Assembly: GCF_002584985.1 (NCBI RefSeq)
Contig: NZ_NUPZ01000022.1
Location: forward strand, 1 to 64,000
Source of the DNA: Bacillus sp. AFS029637
GTDB lineage: Bacteria > Bacillota > Bacilli > Bacillales > Bacillaceae_G
Direction: 5' to 3'
Length of the DNA: 64,000 bases
In this document: one piece after another, positions 43,282 through 52,324 of the stretch
Numbering within the stretch: position 1 is the first letter of the stretch
Layout of the letters: every line of letters begins with the position of its first letter
Made by a program: the position numbers and the translations under genes
Notes under the pieces: generated by a model
The model's database searches: none
The model's input: only the letters and a program-made list of their open reading frames with translations
What the model was told of the DNA's origin: nothing

Positions 43282-44724
43282 ATGCTGAAGCCGTTAACGA
43301 TAGAAAAAATGCTTCATATTATCAATGCGGGGCTCGTAAAAACGCAAAAGCCAAAACAAATTATAGTTGCTGGTGCAGGGATGTCAGGTTTAGTCGCAGC
43401 ATCTTTATTAAAAGAAGCGGGTCATAAAATAACGATTATAGAAGCAAATAACCGAATAGGTGGCAGAATATATACGATTCGTGAACCATTTAGTGCGGAC
43501 TTATATTTTAATGCTGGACCGATGAGAATTCCTGAAACTCATGAGTTAACTTTAGCGTACATTCGTAAATTTAAACTGCCGTTAAATCTTTTTATTAATA
43601 AAACTCCTTCGGATATAATTTATACGAATCATATTAGAACGAGATTGAGTATGTTTGAAGAAAATCCAAGTGTACTTAAATATCCTGTTTTAGAAAACGA
43701 AAAAGGAAAAACGGCAGAGAAATTAATGTTAAAAATATTAGAACCAATACTTAATTTTATTAAAAAAGATCCTAATAATAACTGGATTATTGTTGAAAAA
43801 AAGTATAAAACATACTCACTTAGTTCATTTTTAACGGAATATTATTCAGACGGTGCAATAGATATGATTGGAGTACTTCTTGATATGGAAGCGTATATGG
43901 GAATGTCTTTAATTGAGGTATTACGGGAAATGATCTTCTTTACTTCAACGGCGAAATATTATGAGATAACTGGCGGGATGGATGCATTACCAAAAGCTTT
44001 TTTACCGCAGTTAAATGAAAATATATTTATGCAGTATAAGGTTGAAAAAATCATACAAGAAGATAACGAAGTGACGATGCAAGTAAACCATGAACAAACG
44101 TTAGAGCAATCTACAGTCACGGGTGATGTTGCAATTGTTACTATCCCATTTTCAGCGTTACGTTTTGTTGAGATTCAGCCTTATGATTTATTCTCTTATT
44201 TTAAAAGACGGGCAATTCGTGAATTAAACTACATAGCTGCGACTAAAATTGCGATAGAGTTTAAAAGTAGATTTTGGGAGAGAACGGGACAGTGTGGTGG
44301 CAAATCTATTACAGATTTGCCGATTCGATTTACATACTATCCAAGTTATGGGCTTCATACGCCAGGTCCAGCGGTAATGTTGGCTAGTTATACATGGGCA
44401 GATGAGGCGTTAACATGGGATAGTCTCACGCAAAGAGAACGTATTCGTTACGTATTAAAAAATTTAGCGGAAATATATGGTGACATCGTCTATAGTGAGT
44501 TTGTTACAGGTGCATCTTTTAGCTGGAGTCAAAATCCGTATTCTTGCGGAGCATTTACAGCTTTTGAACCAGGGCAAGAGCTAGAGATATTTCCGTATAT
44601 TACGCCGCCAGCTGGAAAGGTACACTTTGCAGGAGAGCATACGACATTAACACACGGATGGATGCAAGGAGCAATTGAGTCTGGAATTAGAGTTGCTCAT
44701 GAAGTAAATGAACAGTTAATCTAG
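43282..44724 (+). CDS. FAD-dependent amine / L-amino acid oxidase
   Basis: 480 aa from the ATG at 43282, behind AGGGGAAAAGGG; the frame is open from 43189 without an RBS. FAD dinucleotide motif IIVAGAGMSGLVAASLLKEAGH (split), then ANNRIGGRIYTIRE, a long helical substrate domain, and C-terminal HFAGEHTTLTHGWMQGAIESG contacting FAD. It belongs to the flavin monoamine oxidase/LAAO family, which makes keto acid, ammonia and H2O2. No signal peptide. It precedes the Zur-controlled gene but is outside that promoter. Confidence 0.85.
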   Translation: MLKPLTIEKMLHIINAGLVKTQKPKQIIVAGAGMSGLVAASLLKEAGHKITIIEANNRIGGRIYTIREPFSADLYFNAGPMRIPETHELTLAYIRKFKLPLNLFINKTPSDIIYTNHIRTRLSMFEENPSVLKYPVLENEKGKTAEKLMLKILEPILNFIKKDPNNNWIIVEKKYKTYSLSSFLTEYYSDGAIDMIGVLLDMEAYMGMSLIEVLREMIFFTSTAKYYEITGGMDALPKAFLPQLNENIFMQYKVEKIIQEDNEVTMQVNHEQTLEQSTVTGDVAIVTIPFSALRFVEIQPYDLFSYFKRRAIRELNYIAATKIAIEFKSRFWERTGQCGGKSITDLPIRFTYYPSYGLHTPGPAVMLASYTWADEALTWDSLTQRERIRYVLKNLAEIYGDIVYSEFVTGASFSWSQNPYSCGAFTAFEPGQELEIFPYITPPAGKVHFAGEHTTLTHGWMQGAIESGIRVAHEVNEQLI

Positions 44725-44770
44725 TAGTTATATTTACAAATTGCTATTCTTTTAATAAAATGATAAATAT

Positions 44771-44791
44771 AAATCGTAATTATTACGCTTT
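44771..44791 (+). promoter_or_regulatory. Zur box
   Basis: AAATCGTAATTATTACGCTTT (split as AAATCGTAAT-T-ATTACGCTTT) matches the Bacillus Zur consensus AAATCGTAAT-N-ATTACGATTT with one mismatch. It lies 38 bp before the ATG at 44829 and inside the longer open frame, which argues for that start. Confidence 0.85.
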
Positions 44792-44828
44792 GAATACGTT
44801 TGAAATAAAGAAATGGATGGTCGGTCGA

Positions 44829-45746
44829 ATGAATAAAGTAGAAATTCATATATTAGGTGGTTTTTTAGGTAGCGGAAAATCAACATTATTACAAAACTTA
44901 TTGTTAGCGGAGAAAAAGAAGAATAGAAAAGTTGCCGTGTTGATGAATGAGATTGGTGAATACTCAGTAGATACAGATATTATTGGAAAAGAGAATGTTT
45001 TAAGAGAGCTACTTAAAGGATGTATTTGTTGTACATTAAAAGAAGAGCTTGAAATACAATTGCATTCGTTATATCAGCAAGAAAAACCAGATGTAATTTA
45101 TATAGAAACGACAGGTGTTGCGCATCCAATTGAAGTGTTAGATGCATGTGTATCACCAATTTTAGCACCTTTCCTAGAAGTGAAATCAATTGTAGTCGTT
45201 TTAGATGCAGTAAGATGGATACATCGAGGTATATTAAGTGCAAATGTGCAACAGTTATTGCATGAGCAAATGAAGTTTGGTAGCCACATTTTAATTAATA
45301 AATCAGATTTACTAACAGAAGAAGATAAAAACAAAGTACTTGAAGAAGTAAAAGCTATAAATAATCATGCGAAATTGTTTGAAACAAAGTATTGTAATAT
45401 ATCTTTAAAAGATATAGAAGAAGCTGAATTTATGAATGATGGGGAACATGAGACCTTGCATGTAAAACAGCATCTACATATACAAACGATGACGTATCAA
45501 TTTACGAAATCAATTGATCAAGACAAATTATATGAATGGCTTTCGAATTTACCAGATAGTATTTATCGTGTGAAAGGTTTTGTGAAATTCCATGGAGATA
45601 AATACCCTCATCTATTCCAATATTCGTTCGGGGTACCAACTTTATTGGAACAAGATTTCGGTTTCCCGACTAATTTGGTAGTTATAGGGGAAGGGTTAGA
45701 TAAGAAGCAATTGGTTGAAGGATTAGAGAAAGTAGAAAGTAATTAA
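44829..45746 (+). CDS. CobW-family zinc GTPase metallochaperone (ZagA/YciC type)
   Basis: 305 aa. Walker A LGGFLGSGKSTLL, the metal-binding CxCC in LLKGCICCTLKEEL, Walker B-like IETTGVAHPIE, and base-recognition NKSDLL. The C-terminal CobW domain spans about 200-300. These GTPases deliver zinc under shortage. The near-perfect Zur box immediately upstream supports a zinc role and the ATG at 44829 over 44760. It is shorter than YciC (about 400 aa). Strong terminator follows. Confidence 0.87.
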   Translation: MNKVEIHILGGFLGSGKSTLLQNLLLAEKKKNRKVAVLMNEIGEYSVDTDIIGKENVLRELLKGCICCTLKEELEIQLHSLYQQEKPDVIYIETTGVAHPIEVLDACVSPILAPFLEVKSIVVVLDAVRWIHRGILSANVQQLLHEQMKFGSHILINKSDLLTEEDKNKVLEEVKAINNHAKLFETKYCNISLKDIEEAEFMNDGEHETLHVKQHLHIQTMTYQFTKSIDQDKLYEWLSNLPDSIYRVKGFVKFHGDKYPHLFQYSFGVPTLLEQDFGFPTNLVVIGEGLDKKQLVEGLEKVESN

Positions 45747-45762
45747 GAGCTTTTTAGATAGG

Positions 45763-45811
45763 CTGCAAATAATTGACTTAATAACTTAAGTTAATTATTT
45801 GCAGTTTTTTT
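45763..45811 (+). terminator. Terminator of the CobW-type gene
   Basis: CTGCAAATAATTGACTTA pairs with TTAAGTTAATTATTTGCAG, one mismatch, then TTTTTTT. Confidence 0.9.
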
Positions 45812-46038
45812 CGTGATGATTCCTGTAATGAAACAGTAATTTCATTTGAACAGCGGAATATATATGGATTGTATGTCCGTTTCCATTTAATAGGAAGGTG
45901 ATTATAGATTTATGCCGAATGTAGAGTTTACTACAAGAGTTTTCCAATACAAATTTTGAAGTTAAACAGTCATGATTACGGACAGGGGAATTTGGCGTGT
46001 TTGATTCTATCAGAAAGTAAAGTATGGGGAGGATCACA

Positions 46039-47256
46039 ATGTCGATAAAAAAACGTAAATGGCTAAAAACGGTGGTTACTGGTTGTGTTTTAGGGTCGCT
46101 ATTGGTAACAGCAGCTTGTTCAGGTAAGAAGACAAGTACTGAGGATGAAAAAACGATTAAGGTAGGGGTTCTTGCTTCATTAACAGGTCCACTAGAATCG
46201 TATGGAAAACAAACAGTGAACGGGTTTGAATTAGGATTAGATTATGCAACTGGTGGGACGGGAAAAGTGGAAGGAAAGAAGATTAAGTTTGTTGTAGAAG
46301 ATACGGAAACGAAAGCCGATGTAGCAGTTAAAAAAGCTACGAAGTTATTAGAAGAAGAGAAGGTCGATTTTTTAGTCGGCTCGTCTAGTTCAAGTGATAC
46401 ATTGGCAGTATTACCATTAGCTGAAGAATATGAAAAAATTATGGTTGTTGAACCGGCAGTTGCTGATAGTATCACTGGAAAAAACTGGAATAAATATATT
46501 TTTAGAACAGGAAGAAGCTCTTCACAAGATGCGATTGCTGGTGCTGCCTCAATTGCTAAAAAAGATGTAAAGATTGCGACGTTTGCCCCGGATAATGCTT
46601 TCGGTCGTGAAGGAATTGCAGCATTTAAAGCGGGAGCGAAGAAATTAGGTGCGAATATTGTAAATGAGCAATACGCAGATACGAATTCAACTGATTTCAC
46701 AGCGAATATTCAAAATATCATTAGCTCAAAACCAGATTATTTATTTGTCGTTTGGGCAGGTGCCAATTCACCATGGAAACAGTTGAAAGATATGAATGTG
46801 GAAGCGCAAGGTATTAAAATTTCTACTGGTGCGCCAGATATACCAGCATTAAAAACGATGGATGCATTAGTCGGAATGCAAGGTTTTTCTGTATATTATC
46901 ACAAACTTCCTAAAAATAAGGTGAACGATTGGCTAGTTGAAGAACATAAAAAACGTTTTAATGGCGCAGTGCCGGATTTATTTACAGCAGGAGGAATGTC
47001 AGCGGCAATTTCTATTGTGGAAGCTTTAAAGAAAACAAAAGGTGATACAGATGTAGATACGCTTATTAAGAAAATGGAAGGAATGGAATTTGATACACCG
47101 AAAGGAAAGATGAAATTTAGAGAGAAGGACCACCAAGCGATGCAGACACTTTATTCTATCACATTGAAAAAGCAAGATGGTGTGGATTATCCAGTGCCTG
47201 TTTTAGAGAGAGAATTAACAATGAAAGAGACAGAACCACCAGTTCAAAATAAATAG
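46039..47256 (+). CDS. LivJ-type ABC transporter substrate-binding lipoprotein
   Basis: 405 aa from the ATG at 46039 behind GGGGAGG. The lipobox VTAACSG puts the lipidated Cys near residue 26. The Peripla_BP_6 fold is shown by KVGVLASLTGPLESYGKQTVNG, VDFLVGSSSSSDTLAVLPLAEE and FAPDNAFGREGIAAFKAGAKKLGA. It captures a branched-chain amino acid, amide or similar ligand outside the membrane for the four genes downstream. A perfect hairpin separates it from the ATPase gene. Ligand cannot be fixed from sequence. Confidence 0.88.
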   Translation: MSIKKRKWLKTVVTGCVLGSLLVTAACSGKKTSTEDEKTIKVGVLASLTGPLESYGKQTVNGFELGLDYATGGTGKVEGKKIKFVVEDTETKADVAVKKATKLLEEEKVDFLVGSSSSSDTLAVLPLAEEYEKIMVVEPAVADSITGKNWNKYIFRTGRSSSQDAIAGAASIAKKDVKIATFAPDNAFGREGIAAFKAGAKKLGANIVNEQYADTNSTDFTANIQNIISSKPDYLFVVWAGANSPWKQLKDMNVEAQGIKISTGAPDIPALKTMDALVGMQGFSVYYHKLPKNKVNDWLVEEHKKRFNGAVPDLFTAGGMSAAISIVEALKKTKGDTDVDTLIKKMEGMEFDTPKGKMKFREKDHQAMQTLYSITLKKQDGVDYPVPVLERELTMKETEPPVQNK

Positions 47257-47278
47257 ACTGAATTTTCAGTTGTTTTTT

Positions 47279-47306
47279 GTATAAAGAGGGGATACCCTCT
47301 TTATAC
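47279..47306 (+). terminator. Hairpin between liv binding-protein and ATPase genes
   Basis: A perfect 12-bp stem GTATAAAGAGGG / CCCTCTTTATAC with loop GATA and a weak following T stretch. Probably a partial terminator that sets the binding-protein to transporter ratio. Confidence 0.6.
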
Positions 47307-47346
47307 GTATTTCTTTCATACTCAAAGCTTTAAAGGGAGGGATTTC

Positions 47347-48120
47347 GTGACGCATTTGCTAGAAACGAAAAATCTTAGCGTATCTTTCGGTGAACATCAT
47401 GTTATTAAAGACGTAAATTTAAAAGTACAAAAAGGAAAGCTCATTTCAATTATTGGGCCGAATGGTGCGGGAAAGACAACATTATTTAATTTGCTAAGTG
47501 GCCAGATTTCTCCATCAAAAGGTGCAGTGTATTTTAAAGGTCAAGATATTACAAACCTATCGATTTCAGATCGAACACGCTTAGGAATTGGTCGTTCTTT
47601 TCAGCTTACGAATATATTCCCAGAGTTAACGGTGCTTGAAAATGTTCGTTTAAGTGTTCAATCATTTGTTCAAGATTACTATAGTTTCTTTCCAAGTTCA
47701 GCAAAACGTAAGCAACAAGTTGGAGAGGCAAGGCGTTTCTTAAAAACAGTATTACTTCACGAAAAAGAGAATGTATTAGCGAAGGATTTAGCGCATGGTG
47801 AAAAAAGAAAATTAGAGCTTGCGATGTTATTGGCCTTGAAAACGGATGTGTTATTACTCGACGAGCCGACGGCAGGTATATCAGTTGAGGAGGTACCTGC
47901 TATTTTACAAGTGATTGAAAATATTAAGAAACATCCAGAGAGCACAATTGTACTTATTGAACACAAAATGGATATGGTAATCGATTTGTCAGATCATCTT
48001 ATCGTTTTATTTCATGGAGAATTATTGGCTGAAGGATTGCCGGAAGAAATTATGAAAGATGAGCGTGTACAAAGTGCTTATTTAGGGGGATTATATAGTG
48101 GCACTATTACAAGTAAATAA
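47347..48120 (+). CDS. LivG-type ABC transporter ATPase
   Basis: 257 aa from GTG behind GGAGGG. Walker A IGPNGAGKTTLFNL, LivG-type QLTNIFPELTVLENV, signature LAHGEKRKLELAML, Walker B VLLLDEPTAGIS, and switch His in VLIEHKMDMV. The signature Ser-Gly is replaced by AHGEK, as is usual in LivG proteins. Its last 23 bp overlap the next ATPase gene. Confidence 0.9.
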   Translation: MTHLLETKNLSVSFGEHHVIKDVNLKVQKGKLISIIGPNGAGKTTLFNLLSGQISPSKGAVYFKGQDITNLSISDRTRLGIGRSFQLTNIFPELTVLENVRLSVQSFVQDYYSFFPSSAKRKQQVGEARRFLKTVLLHEKENVLAKDLAHGEKRKLELAMLLALKTDVLLLDEPTAGISVEEVPAILQVIENIKKHPESTIVLIEHKMDMVIDLSDHLIVLFHGELLAEGLPEEIMKDERVQSAYLGGLYSGTITSK

Positions 48121-48799
48121 TATAGAGACGTATTTAGATCAGTTTCATATTTTACAAGGGGTATCTCTTTCTGTTGAGAAAGGGACAATTACTGTATTGT
48201 TTGGAAGAAATGGGGCTGGGAAGACTACGACATTGCGATCGGTTATGGGGTTTCACCGGATTGCAGATGGTGAAATTTACTATGATAGTACACAAGTAAA
48301 TGGATTATCTACACATTTGATTTCTAGGAAAGGGATAGGTTACGTACCAGAAAATCAAGGGATTTTTCATGATTTGACCGTAGAAGAAACATTCGCTCTT
48401 GCTAGGGGAAAGGGAGAAGAAGAGGAAGAGAAAATAGAGTGGATGCTTGAACTATTCCCAGATTTAAAGGAGTTTTGGAATAAAAAAAGTGGCCTTTTGA
48501 GCGGAGGACAAAAGCAAATGTTGGCTATTTCAAGAGCGTTTATTAATAGTGATGGGTTATTACTAATTGATGAGCCGAGTAAAGGACTGGCCCCAATTAT
48601 GGTAGAGAAACTAATGGTAGCTATTTTGAAGATGAAAGAGAAAACAACAGTTTTACTTGTTGAACAAAACTTTATGATGGCTAGTCAAATTGGGGATTAT
48701 TTTTACATTATGGATAATGGGAGAATTGTGCATAACGGTTTTATGAATGAATTACGCGAGGATAAGGAAACATGTCAAAAATATTTAGGTATTTCTTAA
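48098..48799 (+). CDS. LivF-type ABC transporter ATPase
   Basis: 233 aa from GTG at 48098, overlapping the livG-type gene by 23 bp, RBS AGGGGGA. Walker A FGRNGAGKTTTLRSVMG, signature LSGGQKQMLAISRA, Walker B LLLIDEPSKGLAP, and switch region VLLVEQNFMMA. It pairs with the preceding ATPase to power the importer. Confidence 0.9.
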   Translation: MALLQVNNIETYLDQFHILQGVSLSVEKGTITVLFGRNGAGKTTTLRSVMGFHRIADGEIYYDSTQVNGLSTHLISRKGIGYVPENQGIFHDLTVEETFALARGKGEEEEEKIEWMLELFPDLKEFWNKKSGLLSGGQKQMLAISRAFINSDGLLLIDEPSKGLAPIMVEKLMVAILKMKEKTTVLLVEQNFMMASQIGDYFYIMDNGRIVHNGFMNELREDKETCQKYLGIS

Positions 48800-48821
48800 C
48801 ATTGATACGGGGGGATAGAAC

Positions 48822-49682
48822 GTGGATGTGTTAATTAACTTATTTGTGAATGGTGTTTCAACAGGGATGCTTATATTTTTATTAGCATCTGGTCTGTCAC
48901 TTATTTTCGGATTAATGAGTGTATTGAACTTTGCACATGGCGGTTTATTTGCATGGGGAGCTTTTACAGGTGTTTGGTTATTTAATATGACGGGTAGTTA
49001 TTTCTTAGCGTTAGTTGGAGCAGTAGCTATGGGAATGTTGCTTGGTTTTATTTTAGAAAGATTTCTTATCAGACCTGTGTATGGAAATCATGTTCGGCAA
49101 CTACTCGTTACGCTCGGAGGAATGCTCGTTCTAAGTGAATGTATCAAAATATTTTGGGGACCCAATCCAATTAGCGCAAAATTACCTTTATGGCTACAAG
49201 GAAGCTTTACATTCGGAGGCGTTATATTAATTAAATATCGTCTGTTCGTTATTGTAATCGGGATACTCATTTACATTGCATTACTATTATTACTCAAAAA
49301 AACAAAGATAGGTCTTATGATCCGCGCTGGTGTAATGGATAAAGAGATGGTTCAAGCGCTCGGCATTAATGTAAAAGCTATATTTTCTTTCGTTTTTTTA
49401 TTAGGAGCAGGAATGGCGGCATTAGGTGGATTCCTACTTGCTCCATATTCAGGCGTTATTTTCGCGGAAATGGGTATGCAATATGCAATTTTAGCTTTTA
49501 TTGTAGTAATAATTGGCGGGTTAGGAAGCGTACAAGGTTCAGCTATCGCTTCTTTAATTGTTGGATTAGCCGGTGCGTTTACAGCGTATTTTATGCCAGA
49601 TTTATCACTCGCAATTAATATGTTAATGTTACTATTTTTCTTAATAGTGAAGCCAACTGGACTTGTTGGTGAAAAGGGGTGA
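48822..49682 (+). CDS. LivH-type ABC transporter permease
   Basis: 286 aa from GTG behind GGGGGGATAGAAC. About eight hydrophobic segments. LivH features are LLASGLSLIFGLMSVLNFAHGGLFAWGAF at the N-terminus and the ATPase-contact loop VMDKEMVQALGINVKAIFSFVFLLGAGMAALGGFLLAP. One half of the membrane channel. Confidence 0.9.
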   Translation: MDVLINLFVNGVSTGMLIFLLASGLSLIFGLMSVLNFAHGGLFAWGAFTGVWLFNMTGSYFLALVGAVAMGMLLGFILERFLIRPVYGNHVRQLLVTLGGMLVLSECIKIFWGPNPISAKLPLWLQGSFTFGGVILIKYRLFVIVIGILIYIALLLLLKKTKIGLMIRAGVMDKEMVQALGINVKAIFSFVFLLGAGMAALGGFLLAPYSGVIFAEMGMQYAILAFIVVIIGGLGSVQGSAIASLIVGLAGAFTAYFMPDLSLAINMLMLLFFLIVKPTGLVGEKG

Positions 49683-49683
49683 A

Positions 49684-50685
49684 ATGGTGAACGGCACATC
49701 GAACCGAATTAAAGTATACTTCGGAGTAATTATGCTCATTTGTTTAAGTGTATTTCCATTCGTAAATGATTCACGGAGCCTGTTAATTTTATTCACTCAA
49801 ATCTTCATCTTTGCTATTTTTGCAATGAGTTTTGATGTATTGCTTGGGTATACAGGAATTGTATCGTTCGGTCACTGTATGTTCTTTGGGATAGGAGCAT
49901 ATGGGGTAGCGCTTTTATTTGATCGGCAAGGAGTATCAATAACGAACTTTTTAATAGGAATTGTAGCTGCAATTATCGTTTCGGCAATTGTTAGTTATAT
50001 AATCGGTTTGCTTTCTTTACGGTTGAAAAGTCACTTTTATGCAATGTTAACACTTGCTATTTCACAGTTGTTTTTCGTACTTGCTGAAAAATGGCGTGGG
50101 CTTACCCACGGGGGAGATGGTTTTACATTTGGTGTGCCAGATGTATTTCGTGATCGTTTTACATTTTATTATGTAACATTCATATGTCTAATTATCATTT
50201 TCATTGTGTTACGTCTTTTCACAAAATCATCTATTGGAAAAGTATTGAAAGCAATCTCACAAAATGAACAACGTGTTGAAGCGCTTGGATACAAAGTTCT
50301 TCATTATAAAATAATCGCGAGTGTAGTGGCGGGAGTAGTAGCTGCAATTAGCGGTGGGTTATTTGTTATCACATTGCGCTTTGTAAATACGACAGTATTT
50401 TCAATTGAAATGACATTAAATGCATTGTTGATGACAATGATTGGAGGAGTTGGAACGTTAATAGGAGCCATTGCTGGAGCTGGCATAATTGAATCGCTGA
50501 AATATTATTTATCAGAACTAGCGACGGAGTATCGGATTTTTGAAAGATGGACGATTATGCTAGGTTTATTGTATATTATCGTGTTGCTAGTTTTTCCGAA
50601 AGGATTAGTTGGAACGGTTAAGAAGTTGAAGGGCTTTAAAAGGAGGAAGAAGGAGAAAAGCGCAGGAGTGGAGCAAAACGTGTGA
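49684..50685 (+). CDS. LivM-type ABC transporter permease
   Basis: 333 aa from the ATG at 49684, one base after the previous stop, with RBS AAGGGGTG inside that gene. LivM features are IFAIFAMSFDVLLGYTGIVSFGHCMFFGIGAYG (split) and the contact loop KVLKAISQNEQRVEALGYKVLHYKI. It ends with a basic tail (KGFKRRKKEKS). Completes the five-gene SBP-ATPase-ATPase-permease-permease operon. Confidence 0.9.
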   Translation: MVNGTSNRIKVYFGVIMLICLSVFPFVNDSRSLLILFTQIFIFAIFAMSFDVLLGYTGIVSFGHCMFFGIGAYGVALLFDRQGVSITNFLIGIVAAIIVSAIVSYIIGLLSLRLKSHFYAMLTLAISQLFFVLAEKWRGLTHGGDGFTFGVPDVFRDRFTFYYVTFICLIIIFIVLRLFTKSSIGKVLKAISQNEQRVEALGYKVLHYKIIASVVAGVVAAISGGLFVITLRFVNTTVFSIEMTLNALLMTMIGGVGTLIGAIAGAGIIESLKYYLSELATEYRIFERWTIMLGLLYIIVLLVFPKGLVGTVKKLKGFKRRKKEKSAGVEQNV

Positions 50686-50704
50686 AAAAACAATTGTATA
50701 TAAT

Positions 50705-50743
50705 ATAAAAATCCCTCCTTTCGATTAGTGAAGGAGGGATTTT
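50705..50743. terminator. Bidirectional terminator, livM-type / LysR
   Basis: AAAAATCCCTCCTT / AAGGAGGGATTTTT perfect stem between convergent genes; A and T tracts on both sides. Confidence 0.88.
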
Positions 50744-50787
50744 TATTGGTGTAGGTAATTAGTTAGTCTGTAAACATAGTAATTCTA

Positions 50788-51576
50788 TTAATAAAATAGT
50801 TCATCAGGGATATGTTTTATAAAGTTTCCATTCGTAAAAAAATGAACAGCTAATTTCTCTATGGGAACATCTTCAATGGTTACTAATATATCATTTTTAA
50901 CCGGCAAAAAAGCTATTCCTTTTCCATCATTAATAAATTCTTCAATAAGCGAATAAGAATCCAATTGTTGAAGTTGATGCTGGGATAGACCGTTTTCTTT
51001 AAGAAATTGTATTGTCTTATTTCGAAAAGGACACTTCTTATCGTTACTTACGAAAAAAAGTTCCTTTGAATAGTCAATGGTATACTTTTCTTTCGTTTTT
51101 AATAAGCCTACAGAAATTGATGTAGTAAACACTTTTTTAAACGCTACGTCGGAATAATCCTCATACGTTATGACCATATCAACTTTTTGTTGCTGTAGTA
51201 GTTTTTGTAAATGGCTACTACTTTCTATGTATATTTGATAATTCCTGAAATTTTCTTTAATACGCTTACTTAAATAACTTGTCAAAATAGATTGTGACGT
51301 CGCTATTACAAAAGCAGTACCGCTCGCTTTAATTTCATTTTTGGCTTCTTCTAATAGAGTTAATATTTTATTCGTGTAGTCTAATAAAATGTCACCAGAA
51401 GGTAACAGAGAAACACCTTTGTTATCTCTATGTAGTAAAGGAGTTTCTAACTCTTGTTCTAATTTTTTAATACGCTCCGTTACGTTCGGTTGAACATACC
51501 CTAATTCTTTAGCAGCTTTACTAATAGAACCCTCACTGGCTACAGTTTTGAATATGATAAGATCATTAATTTCCAT
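50788..51576 (-). CDS. LysR-family transcriptional regulator
   Basis: 262 aa from the ATG at 51576 behind AGGGGCTGAG; the open frame to 51618 would run into the operator. The winged HTH is IFKTVASEGSISKAAKELGYVQPNVTERIKKLEQELETPLLHR (split; residues about 8-50). The effector domain is shorter than usual, with CPFRNKTIQFL containing a Cys. It is divergent from the DUF4865 gene, with a 29-bp palindrome between them, so it very likely controls that gene and itself. Inducer unknown. Confidence 0.85.
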   Translation of the reverse strand: MEINDLIIFKTVASEGSISKAAKELGYVQPNVTERIKKLEQELETPLLHRDNKGVSLLPSGDILLDYTNKILTLLEEAKNEIKASGTAFVIATSQSILTSYLSKRIKENFRNYQIYIESSSHLQKLLQQQKVDMVITYEDYSDVAFKKVFTTSISVGLLKTKEKYTIDYSKELFFVSNDKKCPFRNKTIQFLKENGLSQHQLQQLDSYSLIEEFINDGKGIAFLPVKNDILVTIEDVPIEKLAVHFFTNGNFIKHIPDELFY

Positions 51577-51591
51577 GTATCTCAGCCCCTT

Positions 51592-51620
51592 GTTTGGTAT
51601 CATTATAAATGATATCAAAC
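51592..51620. promoter_or_regulatory. Palindromic operator between LysR and DUF4865 genes
   Basis: GTTTGGTATCATT (51592-51604), ATA, AATGATATCAAAC (51608-51620): 13-bp arms with one mismatch. It lies 16 bp before the LysR start and 77 bp before the other start. The T-N11-A rule of LysR sites fits within it. Confidence 0.72.
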
Positions 51621-51696
51621 ATAATTTATACCTATTTTACGTCAGCCGGTCGTCGACTTATCATTATATATATAAGATCGAAAGAGAGTGATAATC

Positions 51697-52245
51697 ATGA
51701 TTGGAATGCAATATAAGGTCATTTTACCAAAGGATTATGACATGGGGATTATTAAGAAAAGGGTAAAGGATAATGGGTATAAAACAGATGGTTTTCAAGA
51801 ACTGAATTTCAAGGCGTATTTAATTACTGAGGCAGGTAAAGATGGGAATTTCTATAACTGTTATGCACCTTTATATATTTGGAATAGTCATGAAGGAATG
51901 AACAAATTTATATTTGAAGGGTATTACGATAATATTTTACAATCGTTTGGATGGCAACAAATACATATAGGTGTCCCTTTAGTGATTAATTTAAGTAATG
52001 AGTTTAAAAAAAGTAGGTATGCTGTTGAATATGTAGGGAGTATTTCTCAAAAGGAATCATTGATTGGGAATCAATTTAACAGTTCGAATCATAATGTCCA
52101 AAATACAGAAAATTGCTTGGGAAATGTGGTAGTATATAATCCGGATAAATGGGGATATAGTCAGTTTCATTTTTATGAAGAGAAGCCTGAAGTTGAAGAA
52201 ATGAAGGATATTACAATATATGAGGTTTTACACATTTCACAGTAG
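51697..52245 (+). CDS. DUF4865 family protein
   Basis: 182 aa from the ATG at 51697 (GAGAGTG, 8 bp upstream); MQYKV at 51706 is a possible alternative start. Features include MQYKVILPKDYDMGIIKKRV, FKAYLITEAG, YNCYAPLYIWNSHEGMNKFIFEG and WQQIHIGVPLV, seen in the DUF4865 family that often sits beside LysR regulators. It looks like a dimeric alpha/beta (EthD/monooxygenase-like) fold. Cytosolic; activity unknown. Confidence 0.75.
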   Translation: MIGMQYKVILPKDYDMGIIKKRVKDNGYKTDGFQELNFKAYLITEAGKDGNFYNCYAPLYIWNSHEGMNKFIFEGYYDNILQSFGWQQIHIGVPLVINLSNEFKKSRYAVEYVGSISQKESLIGNQFNSSNHNVQNTENCLGNVVVYNPDKWGYSQFHFYEEKPEVEEMKDITIYEVLHISQ

Positions 52246-52269
52246 ATATGAAAGATAGCTTATTTATAA

Positions 52270-52314
52270 AAAAATCCATTTTGAGTAAAGTAAAAAGGTT
52301 CAAAATGGATTTTT
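52270..52314. terminator. Bidirectional terminator after DUF4865 gene
   Basis: AAAAATCCATTTTGA / TCAAAATGGATTTTT perfect 15-bp stem with a 15-nt loop; also faces the leftward gene at 52325. Confidence 0.85.
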
Positions 52315-52324
52315 CTTAATTATC

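Noticed and set aside
45874-45984. TGTCCGT/ACGGACA pair framing 111 bp before the LivJ-type gene
   Set aside because: Only 7-bp arms, opposite polarity to the 5418-5562 element and no shared internal sequence; could be chance.
45985-46038. CodY box before the LivJ-type gene
   Set aside because: Best stretch (TTCTATCAGAAAGTA) has five or more mismatches to the consensus.
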